A stretch of 21,787 nt of DNA from Desulfobacteraceae bacterium (GTDB lineage: Bacteria; Desulfobacterota; Desulfobacteria; Desulfobacterales; Desulfosalsimonadaceae). Location: contig JAGXHH010000007.1 in assembly GCA_024636355.1 (NCBI GenBank), positions 1 through 21,787 of the forward strand. The letters are read 5' to 3'. The first letter of the stretch is position 1, and each line of letters begins with the position of its first letter. The notes below the pieces were generated by a model, which worked only from the letters and a program-made list of their open reading frames with translations, did not search any database and was not told the DNA's origin. Positions 7,703 through 16,379 of this stretch are shown one piece after another. The position numbers were made by a program, and so were the translations under genes.

Positions 7703-8023
7703 CAGAATGCCTAATCGAAAATAGAAATAAAGAGTTGAATTATCCCTGAATCTCTTGTTAACGGTCACCACGGTGCAATAATATGCCCGTATACACATGA
7801 TAATCCCGATTCTTCATGTCATCAAGCTGTAAACCGTTTTTTTCCCGGCCACGTCCGTTTAGTATGTTCCCCGCAGTCAGGATTTCCATAGTAGTAAAGC
7901 GACCCTGTTCGGAAGAATATGGGCATTTAAGCGCCCATGCATCACGGCCCGGCGCATCTCATTACGGCAATATATAAATACACGTGGAATTCTATGTGGC
8001 AAATCTATAAGGATTTGAACATG
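7703..8023. other. Intergenic gap between the two kinases
   Basis: 321 bp with no credible gene. It holds the candidate promoter for the downstream kinase (7797-7825) and a small palindrome, ATGGGC/GCCCAT (7919-7938, 8-base loop), which might weakly terminate the upstream hybrid kinase transcript but has no clear T-run. Confidence 0.6.
7797..7825 (-). promoter_or_regulatory. Candidate sigma-70 promoter for the PAS kinase
   Basis: Read on the minus strand: TTGATG (-35, 7820-7825), a 17-base spacer, then TATCAT (-10, 7797-7802). That is 4 of 6 and 5 of 6 matches to consensus at ideal spacing. Transcription would begin near 7790, leaving an untranslated leader of about 88 bases before the ATG at 7702. 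Confidence 0.5.
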
Positions 8024-11000
8024 TCACGCCGAAAACGCAGGAGAGTGATCCCGGACCACGGAAAGCAGCGTTTCGGAAGGGCCTGTTTTATTCAGGTAGG
8101 TGGCGGCGCCCGCTTCGATCATGGCCACATGGATGTCGGGTTCGTCATACATGGAAAGTGCGATTACGCAGGTGTTGGGCCATTGATCCTTGATCCGGCT
8201 GGTGGCCTCGATGCCGTTCATCACCGGCATCGAAACGTCCATGAGCACCACATCCGGATGGTAGAGGCGCACCTTGTCGATCGCCTGCTTGCCGTTTTCC
8301 GCCTGGCCGACAATTTCGATGTCCGGTTGCTTGGCCAGCATGGAGGAAAGGCCTTCGCGCATCATCCTGTGGTCGTCTACCACAAGGACTTTTATCATCT
8401 CCCGGTTTCGGTCGAATAATCTATCCGAATCTTTGTGGGCACCGGAATGCAGACCGGTTCCCTGTTCTCCGGATTTGCCGGCTTCCGGGTCCGGAAGGCT
8501 CAGGACGAAGCGGGAGCCTCGCCCCGGTGTGCTTTCGATATGCAATCTGCCCCCGAGCATTTTGGCATGCTCCCGGATGCTGAACAGGCCGAAACCGCTG
8601 TCGTATCCGGACACTCTCACACGTTCGGGATCGAACCCCTTGCCCCTGTCGGAAACGGTCATTTCGATATTGCCGGAATTCCGGCTGATCGACACATGTG
8701 CCGCATCCGTTCCGGCGTGCTTGACGACATTGAACAGAATCTCATTGGCCGCTTTGTAGTAAAAGGTGCGCAGCGGATGAGTTGCCGGTTCGGCATTATC
8801 TTCCGATTCAATTTCCACAGAAAGGCCGTGCTTGGTTTCCATCTGGCGGCCCATCCATTTAATGGCCGCGACCAGCCCTTCGTGACTGAGCACTGAAGGA
8901 CTCAGTTCGTGGGACAAATTCCGGGTTTTGCGGACGGAGTCGCTCAGGATCCGGTCGACTTGTTCGAGAATCTGTTCAAACTTCTGATTACCGCTACTCA
9001 GTTCGGAAAGCTGTCCCAATTGCAGTTTGGCGGCTGCCAGGAGCTGCTGGAGATCATCATGGAGCAGTTCGGCAAGTCTGCGTCGTTCTTTGTCTTCGGC
9101 CTCGGAAAGTTTCAAGGCCAGCACCTGCAGCTGGCCGGCACGCCGCTTGAGGTCGGCGTTGACGGATTCGAGCTGGGATGTGCGCTCCCTGACCCGGTGC
9201 TCCAGTGTGGTGTTGATATCCTTTAACTGGGATTCGGCATGTTTGCGTTCGGTGATATCGATAAACGCGCCAACCGCACCCTGTGAATTCCCCGAATCGT
9301 CTAAAATGGGGGCGGCGTTTCCGAAAAGGGTCCGGCTGCGCCCGTCTATGAAGACCATTTCCATTTCCGCGTCCCGGATGTAGCGGCCGTGTCTTGCGGC
9401 CTGCTGCAGCGGCAGGTCTTCATAGGGGATCTCTTTTCCGTCTCTTACGATCTTGAACTGGCCCGGGCGCTGATTTTCAGGTGCGGTGAACGACAGGTTG
9501 GTACCCGGCGGGAGATGAACGAGTTCATGCGAAGCGCGGTTGCCGGTTATGTGATGGCCGTCCGGATCGCGCGAGATCATGACAAAGGCCGGGACATTGT
9601 CCATGATCGCTTCGAGTTCGGCAGCGCGGCGACGTGCTGTTTGTTCGGCGTGTTTACGTTCGGTGATTTCCTCGAAGACCACGTTGAGTCCGGTGATTTC
9701 GTCCTCGGTATTGAAGATCGGATAAAAATGAGACAGCCAGTAGCGGCTTTTCCCGGGTTGGATTACGGATGTGCCTTTGATTTCGATGTCCGGCACCGGC
9801 GTCCCGTTTGAAAATACCCGCTGCATGATCGGTTCGGCGATCACGGCGATTTCAGGGATAATGTCTGCCATCGTTCGGCCGATGTGACCGGAAACCGGTA
9901 TGCCGGTGATTCTGGAGAACCGTTCGTTTAACCGGACGAACCGCAGTTCGGTGTCGAGCACGCACAAGCCGACCGGGGCATTCTTGTAGATCATTTCGAT
10001 CTCGGTCAGCCGCTCAAGGGCAATCTCTTCGTTGATGCGCAGCATCTCCTGTGCCCGGACGCGATCGGAAATATCGGTAATAGTGCCACTGGCCCGCAGG
10101 GGCCGGCCTTCCGTATCGCGCAGGGTTACTTTGCCGCGGATATGAATATACACGTAATAGCCGTCCCGATGGCGTATCCGGTTTTCAAATTCCCGGCGGG
10201 CGATGGATGTATCACCCTGTTTCAATTTGTTGATGACGCCCTTGATTACGGGAAGATCTTCCGGGTGAATCAAATTCTCTATGTTTTTGCGACCGAATGT
10301 CAAATCCCGGTTCTGATAGCCGATGATCTCGAGCCACCGGGGAGACGTTTCGATTAAATCGGTAACCAGGTCCCATTCCCAGTAGCCGTCGTTGCTTCCG
10401 GCAAGCACCCGGTGAAGGCGCTGTTCGCTTTCATGCAGGCGCTGTCTGATCTGCCGGTCCCGGGTGATGTCGCTGACTGTCAGGACGCCGAAGAGGATCT
10501 CGCCTGCATTATCGGTGATCGGCATCCCGCCGAATCTGGCGGCCCATGAACGCTGTGTCGTCTTGTTGCGGAGGCTTACGATCCAATCCGTCAGACGTTC
10601 TCCGCGAAGCACACGCCGGCAGGGAGACTGGGCGTGATCGATCGGATGGCCGTTTTCGTCATGGATATCAAACTGCTGGAAAAACTTGTCGGCCAAAATA
10701 CTGACGGCATCGTTTTCGAATTCGAACATTGCCCGTGCCGCCGGATTCATGGAGATTACCATCCCCTCGGAACTCAGACCGATGACGCCGTCGGCGATAT
10801 TGTCGACCACCGCCTGGAGGTGCTGCTGTTGATGTTCTGCATGTTGCCGGGATTCAAGATGCTGCAGGGCCATCGAACCGATGGCGGCCAGCCGGTCGAG
10901 CAGGTGTTCGTCTTCAGCCGTAAACTCCTGTCCGTCGGTCTTGTCTGAAACCAGGACCATCCCGTAAGGAGCGTTTTGCGCATCCGTTATCCGGGCGCCG

Positions 11001-11464
11001 AGAAATCCTCGGAGCGGCACATGCCCTTCCGGCAGTCCCCACCATTTGGAATGGTTTTCGAGTTGCCGGGAGGTCAGTCGCAGTGTCGGGGTCTGATGGA
11101 TCAGTTCCAGGTAAACCCCGCCGCGGTTGACCTGGAAGGACAATCCCGCAGGACATGCCGGTGTGTTTTCGGCAAAGGAATGGGCATCGATGGAAAATGT
11201 GCTGTCGGAATAACCATAGGAGGTTTTGGCCAGACGGGCGCCGGTTAGTTCGCGGGCTGCATCCGTCACGCGCTGGAGCATGTCTTTGAGTTCCCGGAAT
11301 CCAAGAATTTCGACCGATACCCGGAACAGGGTTTCGAGGTTTTTCACTTGCGGTTTCGGCATGTGCCGTGATCGGGCCGGCGAGCTTCCTTCAACACGCT
11401 TCTGGCGCTTGGACATGGGGATATGATGATTCCGGGAAGCCTTGCCGGATAGATCTGAGCTCAT
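8024..11464 (-). CDS. Hybrid GAF/multi-PAS histidine kinase with C-terminal receiver
   Basis: A 1146-residue cytoplasmic hybrid kinase with no membrane segments. Approximate domains: GAF-like 41-203; PAS 215-334; PAS/PAC 347-467; PAS 488-602; PAS 616-730 (each ending in a DIT/EIT-type motif); coiled coil; HisKA_3 with ERRRLAELLHDDL and H802; HATPase ending near 995; a Gly/Ser/His-rich linker; receiver 1023-1146 with VVDDH, phospho-acceptor D1076 (LMDVSMPV) and K1126 (YLNKTG). The receiver begins like a free-standing NarL-type regulator (MIKVLVVDDH) but has no HTH domain after it, so output must go elsewhere. The ATG at 11464 is preferred because AAGGAAG lies five bases upstream; an in-frame ATG at 11578 has no such support. 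A strong-looking promoter lies about 200 bases upstream. Several different ligands or cofactors could be sensed, and none can be named from sequence. Confidence 0.9.
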   Translation of the reverse strand: MSSDLSGKASRNHHIPMSKRQKRVEGSSPARSRHMPKPQVKNLETLFRVSVEILGFRELKDMLQRVTDAARELTGARLAKTSYGYSDSTFSIDAHSFAENTPACPAGLSFQVNRGGVYLELIHQTPTLRLTSRQLENHSKWWGLPEGHVPLRGFLGARITDAQNAPYGMVLVSDKTDGQEFTAEDEHLLDRLAAIGSMALQHLESRQHAEHQQQHLQAVVDNIADGVIGLSSEGMVISMNPAARAMFEFENDAVSILADKFFQQFDIHDENGHPIDHAQSPCRRVLRGERLTDWIVSLRNKTTQRSWAARFGGMPITDNAGEILFGVLTVSDITRDRQIRQRLHESEQRLHRVLAGSNDGYWEWDLVTDLIETSPRWLEIIGYQNRDLTFGRKNIENLIHPEDLPVIKGVINKLKQGDTSIARREFENRIRHRDGYYVYIHIRGKVTLRDTEGRPLRASGTITDISDRVRAQEMLRINEEIALERLTEIEMIYKNAPVGLCVLDTELRFVRLNERFSRITGIPVSGHIGRTMADIIPEIAVIAEPIMQRVFSNGTPVPDIEIKGTSVIQPGKSRYWLSHFYPIFNTEDEITGLNVVFEEITERKHAEQTARRRAAELEAIMDNVPAFVMISRDPDGHHITGNRASHELVHLPPGTNLSFTAPENQRPGQFKIVRDGKEIPYEDLPLQQAARHGRYIRDAEMEMVFIDGRSRTLFGNAAPILDDSGNSQGAVGAFIDITERKHAESQLKDINTTLEHRVRERTSQLESVNADLKRRAGQLQVLALKLSEAEDKERRRLAELLHDDLQQLLAAAKLQLGQLSELSSGNQKFEQILEQVDRILSDSVRKTRNLSHELSPSVLSHEGLVAAIKWMGRQMETKHGLSVEIESEDNAEPATHPLRTFYYKAANEILFNVVKHAGTDAAHVSISRNSGNIEMTVSDRGKGFDPERVRVSGYDSGFGLFSIREHAKMLGGRLHIESTPGRGSRFVLSLPDPEAGKSGEQGTGLHSGAHKDSDRLFDRNREMIKVLVVDDHRMMREGLSSMLAKQPDIEIVGQAENGKQAIDKVRLYHPDVVLMDVSMPVMNGIEATSRIKDQWPNTCVIALSMYDEPDIHVAMIEAGAATYLNKTGPSETLLSVVRDHSPAFSA

Positions 11465-11671
11465 AGGCACTTCCTTGCAAATTGGTTCAAAAAATTGGTG
11501 ACGGCGACATCGGCTGGGTATTTGAACATGTGATAAATCAACGGGGCAAGACAATAGAAAGACCGATGAATTGGGCAATTCTCCGGAAATTCTTTTGTTG
11601 CCGGACAGCCTTTCGGATGTGTGTCGCGTCTTTATCGGATCGAAAAAATCTTACTGTGAAAAACGAGTTTC

Positions 11672-11700
11672 AAGATATCAATGCCGATTGGAAGTGTCAA
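11672..11700 (-). promoter_or_regulatory. Candidate sigma-70 promoter for the hybrid kinase
   Basis: On the minus strand: a perfect TTGACA (-35, 11695-11700), a 17-base spacer, then TATCTT (-10, 11672-11677, 4 of 6 matches). Predicted start near 11664, giving a leader of about 200 bases before the ATG at 11464. Confidence 0.55.
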
Positions 11701-11799
11701 TATTTATTGAATTGTCACAGCGCATCCAACAGTATCAGGCAGAATTTAAAGTAGATGGATCAATGGGAATTTAGAGGTAAAAAACGAATAGAACAGATG

Positions 11800-11820
11800 C
11801 CCCCGTAAAGAATACGGGGG
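11800..11820 (-). terminator. Possible terminator hairpin after plsC-like gene
   Basis: Perfect 8-bp stem CCCCCGTA/TACGGGGG with a 5-base loop, located 20 bp after the stop codon of the acyltransferase gene. On the minus strand a T-run (TTTTTT) follows only about 15 bases later rather than directly, so the call is tentative. Confidence 0.4.
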
Positions 11821-11840
11821 TGTGAGAAAAGTTCCGTTCA

Positions 11841-12617
11841 TCAGGCTACCCGGCGGGCTGTGCTGGCTTTGTATTCGTTCTGATCAGGCGTTAACGTGGC
11901 CAGTTCGTCTGTCATAATTTGTCGGATCCGATCGGATACCGCTTCTACCGGCAGGTCGGAAAATTGTTCATGGGGGATTTCCTGAAGGACCCGGATTCGG
12001 ATATCATGGGAGCCGTGAAAATTGATGCTGTATTTGGGGAGTGCCGAATTGGTGCCGGAAATGATAATGGGTAGAATCGGAAGACGCATTTTTTTGGCCA
12101 GGATAAAAGCGCCCGGTTTAAATGCCTTGATGCGGCCGTCCGGCGACCGGGTGCCTTCCGGGAAGATCAGGACGGAATTGCCTTCGGTCAGGGCCTTTTC
12201 GGCATCGGCCATCATCCTGGCAACGCTTTGCTTGTCGCCCCGTTTAAGCCGGATATATCGATTCAAGTACATGTTCCAGCCGATAAGCGGGACTTTGAAA
12301 ATTTCGATTTTGGAAACGAACTTGAAATGAAAAAACAGGTTGAAAAGAACCAGTATGTCCAGGAGGGACTGGTGGTTGGATACGACCACATAGGTGGCGT
12401 TGCGCCGGATGTGTTCACGCCCCTCGATCCGGATGCGCCATGCGGGAATAATCCAGGTATAAAGCGCTGCCCAGAAACAGGTGAACTGCTGGAGAATTTT
12501 TAAGCGAGGATCAAAAGGGGTCGTTACGATGCGAAGGAACAGGGCGATTAAAAAAAATAGCACCGATGTTGCGGAAACGAATAGAAGCCATCCTGCGGCA
12601 ATGAGTCGATTGGTCAT
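11841..12617 (-). CDS. plsC: 1-acyl-sn-glycerol-3-phosphate acyltransferase (PlsC family)
   Basis: A 258-residue membrane-associated acyltransferase that probably transfers a fatty acyl group to lysophosphatidic acid to make phosphatidic acid in phospholipid synthesis. A hydrophobic N-terminal segment (residues about 5-30) should anchor it in the inner membrane. The catalytic HX4D motif is NHQSLLD with H82 and D87, and the glycerol-phosphate-binding motif is FPEGTRS (152-158). A third conserved block, LPILPIIISG, follows. AGGTGA lies six bases before the ATG. It stands alone on the minus strand, divergent from the 1010-residue gene. PlsC-fold proteins also acylate other acceptors such as lysophospholipids or ornithine lipids, so substrate assignment rests on family resemblance only. 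Confidence 0.88.
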   Translation of the reverse strand: MTNRLIAAGWLLFVSATSVLFFLIALFLRIVTTPFDPRLKILQQFTCFWAALYTWIIPAWRIRIEGREHIRRNATYVVVSNHQSLLDILVLFNLFFHFKFVSKIEIFKVPLIGWNMYLNRYIRLKRGDKQSVARMMADAEKALTEGNSVLIFPEGTRSPDGRIKAFKPGAFILAKKMRLPILPIIISGTNSALPKYSINFHGSHDIRIRVLQEIPHEQFSDLPVEAVSDRIRQIMTDELATLTPDQNEYKASTARRVA

Positions 12618-12861
12618 GGTCTGTCACCTGTAGGCAAAAGGGTTCAGAGTTCAAGACGTTTTTAGATAACTGATAACGGTTGAGAATTCAAGGAGAAACG
12701 TGTATACAAAAGGTTCCGGAGTTCACGGTTCAAGGTTCCAGGTTAAAAGCAATCGATTTCATAAAGTTATATCTCTGAATCCGTTTCCGCGAATAACCAG
12801 TCTGTTCCCGATCCCCCCAACCTTGAATCCTGATCCCTGAACCCTGAACCTTGAACGGGCA

Positions 12862-12883
12862 GGGCGGACACGCAGGTCCGCCC
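12862..12883. repeat. Short extragenic palindrome GGGCGGAC/GTCCGCCC
   Basis: Perfect 8-bp arms with a 6-base loop (ACGCAG), followed by CCTACGGG. It is similar in style to the palindromes at 20478-20537 and 20722-20743, all of which include a GTAGG or CCTAC end. It sits inside the GGTTCAA-rich gap. Confidence 0.7.
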
Positions 12884-12894
12884 CTACGGGTCAA

Positions 12895-12964
12895 CTTTGA
12901 ACCTTGAACCCTGAACCTTGAACCTTGAACCTTGAACCTTGAACCTTGAACCCTGAACCTCGAA
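12895..12964 (-). repeat. Tandem heptad array, ten units
   Basis: Ten consecutive 7-bp units, mostly CCTTGAA on the plus strand (variants CTTTGAA, CCCTGAA, CCTCGAA). The array ends only about 13 bp before the Shine-Dalgarno sequence of the downstream gene. The same heptad, in the opposite orientation, is at 17401-17432, and a degenerate version is at 19842-19881. Confidence 0.9.
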
Positions 12965-12989
12965 CCATCTCCAGGAGAGGAGATTCCTT

Positions 12990-15900
12990 TTGAAGCAAGA
13001 TCGGACTTCGGCAGTATCCGCATTTTTTTTTGATCAGCGCGATCATGATCTGCTGCGCATTGTAAACGAAATGCTCGCGGGCGACATGTCGTCCGAGCAT
13101 ACGCAGCGGCGGTTCTTTCATTACCTGCACCCGCGCGGCATCAAGGAAATGGCCGAATCGAAGGGGTTGCGCATCGCCTATGCGGTCATCCACCTGCTGG
13201 AATCGCTCGAAGGCGGACAGGTAAACAACCGTCTGAGCGCCCTGCGGGCGCTCCGCGACGAGGTCATGTGCAGCACCAATCAGGATTTGCAGATAAATAC
13301 GGCCCGGGTCCTGATCGAGATCATGAAGGATCTTATCCGGGCCCACGGCAGTTATGACCGCCAGGTAACCCTTGCCCATGATTTCCGTCTGGTCGCCTCG
13401 GGCAAACCCAGGATTGTGCGCGCCTATCTGAAGAAATACCACCTCCTTGAGATGCCCGAGGAATGGAACCAGCTCGCCTTTGACGACCACGTCCATGATG
13501 CGAATACCAAGGGGCGCAAATCGGCAACCCACCTGATTATGGACGCATGGATCAAAGGGATCCGCCGCCTGCGGGTGATCTACTACAATTTCATCCGCCC
13601 GGAAACCGCCGAGGAGTTGATGAAAGCTGCGGCTATCATGGGGATCATCGTGCGCATCGGCATTGAATTTTCCACTACCTTTTACGACCGGTTCGCCCAG
13701 TTGATCTGGGTGCCCCGCGGGTTTGCGGACGCAGAAGATTTCATCAAATTTCTGTCGTTGGATGAAGTCGACGATCTGATGAACGACGGCGGCGAAGTAT
13801 CCGATTACCAGCGCAACCATGTCCTGGCCGTCCTGGAAGATTTTAACGGGCAGCATCGGCATACCCTCAACAGGGAACTCGGCATTGACCTGGCGCCGCT
13901 CGATGTGGCGGAGTTTTTAGCGTTTGTCGGCATCGGTCAGGCCTCTTTGCTGCACCTGGCGAAATTTATTCATACGCGGCTGCTTCCCCTGATACGGGCG
14001 CGGGTCGGCACGCTTCGCACCCGGTATGCCGAAGTCGATGCCGGGGAAAAGGCAAGGATTGAGGCGCTGGTGGAAACCATGAACCGTCTGGACATGGAGA
14101 CGATCCACGACCGGTATCTTAAAGCTGGCCCCAAGGTGTTCGACATCGGCCCGCTTCCGAGCCTGATGCGCCTTTCTCCCTGCGAATTGATCGATCGACT
14201 GGCCGGACTGCATTCCGGGTACCGGATTACGCTGAACCTGACCGACCTGAAGGTCGAAGATGTCCTGGAACTCCTCTGGGACTGCATGGGCCAGATTTCC
14301 CGGCTGGAAATTTTCAACCTGAAGGATTACGCCTGCGGCAAGGTCGAGCAGATACCGGCGATCCACGAACTCCAGCAGAGCATCAACAGCGGAAATGTCA
14401 TCAAGCTCAAACATATTATCCTGGGGATTATCGATCGGCTGCGGCAGGATTCTGATCCGGTTAGCCGGGCGCGAAGTCAGAAATTCAGATCCATGCTCAC
14501 TGAAATCGAGGCCCTTAAGAACATGTACAAAGTCCGGCCGCTAAAACCCCGAATCGGCAGCGATTCCACCGGGCATTCGCCCCGACTCTACGGTATGGGG
14601 CTGGCCGTCCTCGATACGCTGCCCGGTCGCGCCCAGAAGGAGATCCGGTCCAACCGGGAGATGACGCGCATGATCATCCCGCTCCATGTGGATACCGGTC
14701 TTCGGGTGACCTGCTATAACGGAATGAAGCGGGGCGGGTTTATGGGTGCAATGCTCCGGATTCTGCGTCTTGCGCCCGGTCTTCGGGACCTGGGGAAGCC
14801 ATGCCGGAAAGAATGGGTGGCCACGGTAAATTCCACCCGGATTGTGCCTGTCGGCAATATCGTCACCCTCGGCGGGGTCGATAAAAATGCGAAAAACGGC
14901 CTGACGCTGCACCCGAAACCGGAAAAAATCTTCCAGAGACCCCGCTCCTGGGCGTATCTTCAGTCAACCTGGAAAAACATATTCAAAGTGATCATCGGTT
15001 TTGTTCCGGCGTTTGCGACATTCCTGCTGACCCACGACTGGTGGGTCCTGATGTATTTCGGGGCGTTTATCTGGTTTGGGATCACGGGATTGCGCAACAT
15101 GGTGCAGTCGGTGATCGGCGGCGGCGGCATACGGCGCTCGTCGCTGTTGAAATGGAACGATTTCATCAGCTGGGACCGCTTGTCGGATTCATTGCTCTTC
15201 ACCGGTTTTTCCGTGCCGCTGCTCGATTATTTTGTCAAGACCCTGCTGCTCAACCGAGGTTTCGGCATTACGACGGCCACGGATCCGGTAATGCTTTATG
15301 CGGTGATGGCCCTGGTAAACGGCATTTACCTGGCCAGCCACAACCTGTTTCGGGGGCTTCCCCGGGAGGCTGCGGCCGCCAATTTTTTCCGCAGTGTCCT
15401 GTCCATCCCGGTGGCCTTCGGCTTTAACGCGGCGCTCGGCGGGGTGCTCGGATTGGCGGGGGTAGCCGGTGTAAACGCCATTTTGCAGAGCTGGGCAGCT
15501 GTCATCTCGAAATTCGCATCCGACTGCGTGGCCGGCTTTATCGAGGGGACCATCGACCGGGCTAAAAATATCAAATACCGCATCAGCGATTACCGCCAGA
15601 AGCTCGAACAATTTTTCGATGTCCATGCCCGCCTGGAAATTCAGTTTCCGGAAGATGATGTCTATGACCTTCTCGATGCGCCGCGTAAATGGTTCGAGTC
15701 GTCTGGCGCCGCATCCCGGGACATGATCCGGATACTGATCATCAATTCCCTGGACCTGCTTTATTTCTGGATGTACCAGCCGCGGGCCCGCACGGCATTC
15801 AGCAACCTGCTGCGCGACATGGCGCCTGACGAACGCTGCGTGCTGATCAAATCGCAACAGATCCTGACGATGGAGCGGGAGATCAGCCAGATGTTCATCG

Positions 15901-16022
15901 ACGGGATTGCGGGGCGCAATTTTTCCAAACCCCTGGCGTTTTACCTGGACCGTTCCGGTGAATACCTGAAAGCCATCGAAAAGCTCAATGCGTCATTTGA
16001 GGACAGCCGGACGTGTAATTGA
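12990..16022 (+). CDS. Unknown large membrane protein with PHP-like N-terminal domain
   Basis: A 1010-residue protein that I do not recognise by name. It starts with TTG, supported by GAGGAGA with seven bases from GGAG to the start. The soluble first two-thirds contain features in the order seen in PHP-family metallohydrolases: FDDHVHD (H167, H169), a strand at YYNF (198-201) where TDHD would be expected, GIEFS (224-228), LEIFN (E440) and GSDSTGH (523-529). Several expected metal ligands are altered, so activity is doubtful. From about residue 663 it becomes hydrophobic: probable membrane segments near 667-681, 687-703, 732-752, 766-785 and one or two in the Gly/Ala-rich stretch 800-845. A soluble tail follows (850-1010). 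A pore, transporter or lipid-linked role is possible but unsupported. It is monocistronic and flanked by repeats. Confidence 0.85.
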   Translation: MKQDRTSAVSAFFFDQRDHDLLRIVNEMLAGDMSSEHTQRRFFHYLHPRGIKEMAESKGLRIAYAVIHLLESLEGGQVNNRLSALRALRDEVMCSTNQDLQINTARVLIEIMKDLIRAHGSYDRQVTLAHDFRLVASGKPRIVRAYLKKYHLLEMPEEWNQLAFDDHVHDANTKGRKSATHLIMDAWIKGIRRLRVIYYNFIRPETAEELMKAAAIMGIIVRIGIEFSTTFYDRFAQLIWVPRGFADAEDFIKFLSLDEVDDLMNDGGEVSDYQRNHVLAVLEDFNGQHRHTLNRELGIDLAPLDVAEFLAFVGIGQASLLHLAKFIHTRLLPLIRARVGTLRTRYAEVDAGEKARIEALVETMNRLDMETIHDRYLKAGPKVFDIGPLPSLMRLSPCELIDRLAGLHSGYRITLNLTDLKVEDVLELLWDCMGQISRLEIFNLKDYACGKVEQIPAIHELQQSINSGNVIKLKHIILGIIDRLRQDSDPVSRARSQKFRSMLTEIEALKNMYKVRPLKPRIGSDSTGHSPRLYGMGLAVLDTLPGRAQKEIRSNREMTRMIIPLHVDTGLRVTCYNGMKRGGFMGAMLRILRLAPGLRDLGKPCRKEWVATVNSTRIVPVGNIVTLGGVDKNAKNGLTLHPKPEKIFQRPRSWAYLQSTWKNIFKVIIGFVPAFATFLLTHDWWVLMYFGAFIWFGITGLRNMVQSVIGGGGIRRSSLLKWNDFISWDRLSDSLLFTGFSVPLLDYFVKTLLLNRGFGITTATDPVMLYAVMALVNGIYLASHNLFRGLPREAAAANFFRSVLSIPVAFGFNAALGGVLGLAGVAGVNAILQSWAAVISKFASDCVAGFIEGTIDRAKNIKYRISDYRQKLEQFFDVHARLEIQFPEDDVYDLLDAPRKWFESSGAASRDMIRILIINSLDLLYFWMYQPRARTAFSNLLRDMAPDERCVLIKSQQILTMEREISQMFIDGIAGRNFSKPLAFYLDRSGEYLKAIEKLNASFEDSRTCN

Positions 16023-16379
16023 AGTCCATATGAACCACAGAGGGTACAGAGTACACAGAGAACTTAACGATTAAATCTCTGTGCCAACGAGTTTCTTGTT
16101 TTCTGAACAAGATTTTTCAACATGAAGTACATGAAGGAAGGTCTCTTGAAGATCCATGAAGGGATTTTTTAATTTTAAACCTTCATGTTCTTTATGATCT
16201 CATCCGCTTGCAGTAATTTCCGTGTTCGCAGTGTCACTGTGGTTTGATATAGTTTGGTTGCAGCCAATGGCCGTGCTGTGTACCCTGCGCCTATATCATG
16301 ATCACGCATCCAATAGTAATAAATTCTTATAAAGTCGACATGATAGCGTTGTGCATCAGCTGTCCAGCTCCAGAGGCGT
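16023..16379. repeat. Convergent intergenic region with CACAGAG and CATGAAG repeats
   Basis: 357 bp between converging genes, with no credible gene. At 16033-16060 is another AACCACAGAG-type repeat. At 16121-16196 are several CATGAAG words, then a T-run and TTAATTTTAAACCTTCATG, resembling 3378-3430 in the sucA-sucB island. Bases 16200-16379 show nothing I can assign. No clear terminator hairpin was found. Confidence 0.7.

Larger units (their letters stand above)
11465..11840. other. Intergenic gap between plsC-like gene and hybrid kinase
   Basis: 376 bp, more AT-rich than the flanking genes. It contains the candidate promoter at 11672-11700 and the hairpin at 11800-11820. Two short plus-strand open frames of 67-90 codons have no ribosome-binding site or recognisable sequence and were not called. 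Confidence 0.6.
12618..12989. repeat. Divergent intergenic region dominated by GGTTCAA-type repeats
   Basis: 372 bp between divergent genes. Scattered GGTTCA/TGAACC words occupy 12640-12745 and 12820-12966, with a tandem core at 12895-12964 and a GC-rich palindrome at 12862-12883. Open frames across it encode only repetitive FKVQGSR-like peptides and are artefacts. Any promoter for the plus-strand gene must lie in or beside the repeats; none was clear. Confidence 0.8.

Noticed and set aside
7919..7938. Terminator after the hybrid kinase
   Set aside because: Only a 6-bp stem with an 8-base loop and no clear T-run; mentioned under the intergenic gap only.
11482..11774. Two short plus-strand open frames upstream of the hybrid kinase
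   Set aside because: They overlap each other in different frames, lack a ribosome-binding site and cross a good minus-strand promoter.
12730..13023. Repetitive FRVQGSR peptide, possibly a repeat protein
   Set aside because: Produced by translating the intergenic heptad DNA repeat; no start signal, and the same DNA repeat occurs in other noncoding gaps.
12891..13862. 323-codon minus-strand open frame opposite the 1010-residue gene
   Set aside because: One end encodes repeated FKVQGSR from the heptad array and the rest is antisense to a gene with a strong ribosome-binding site.
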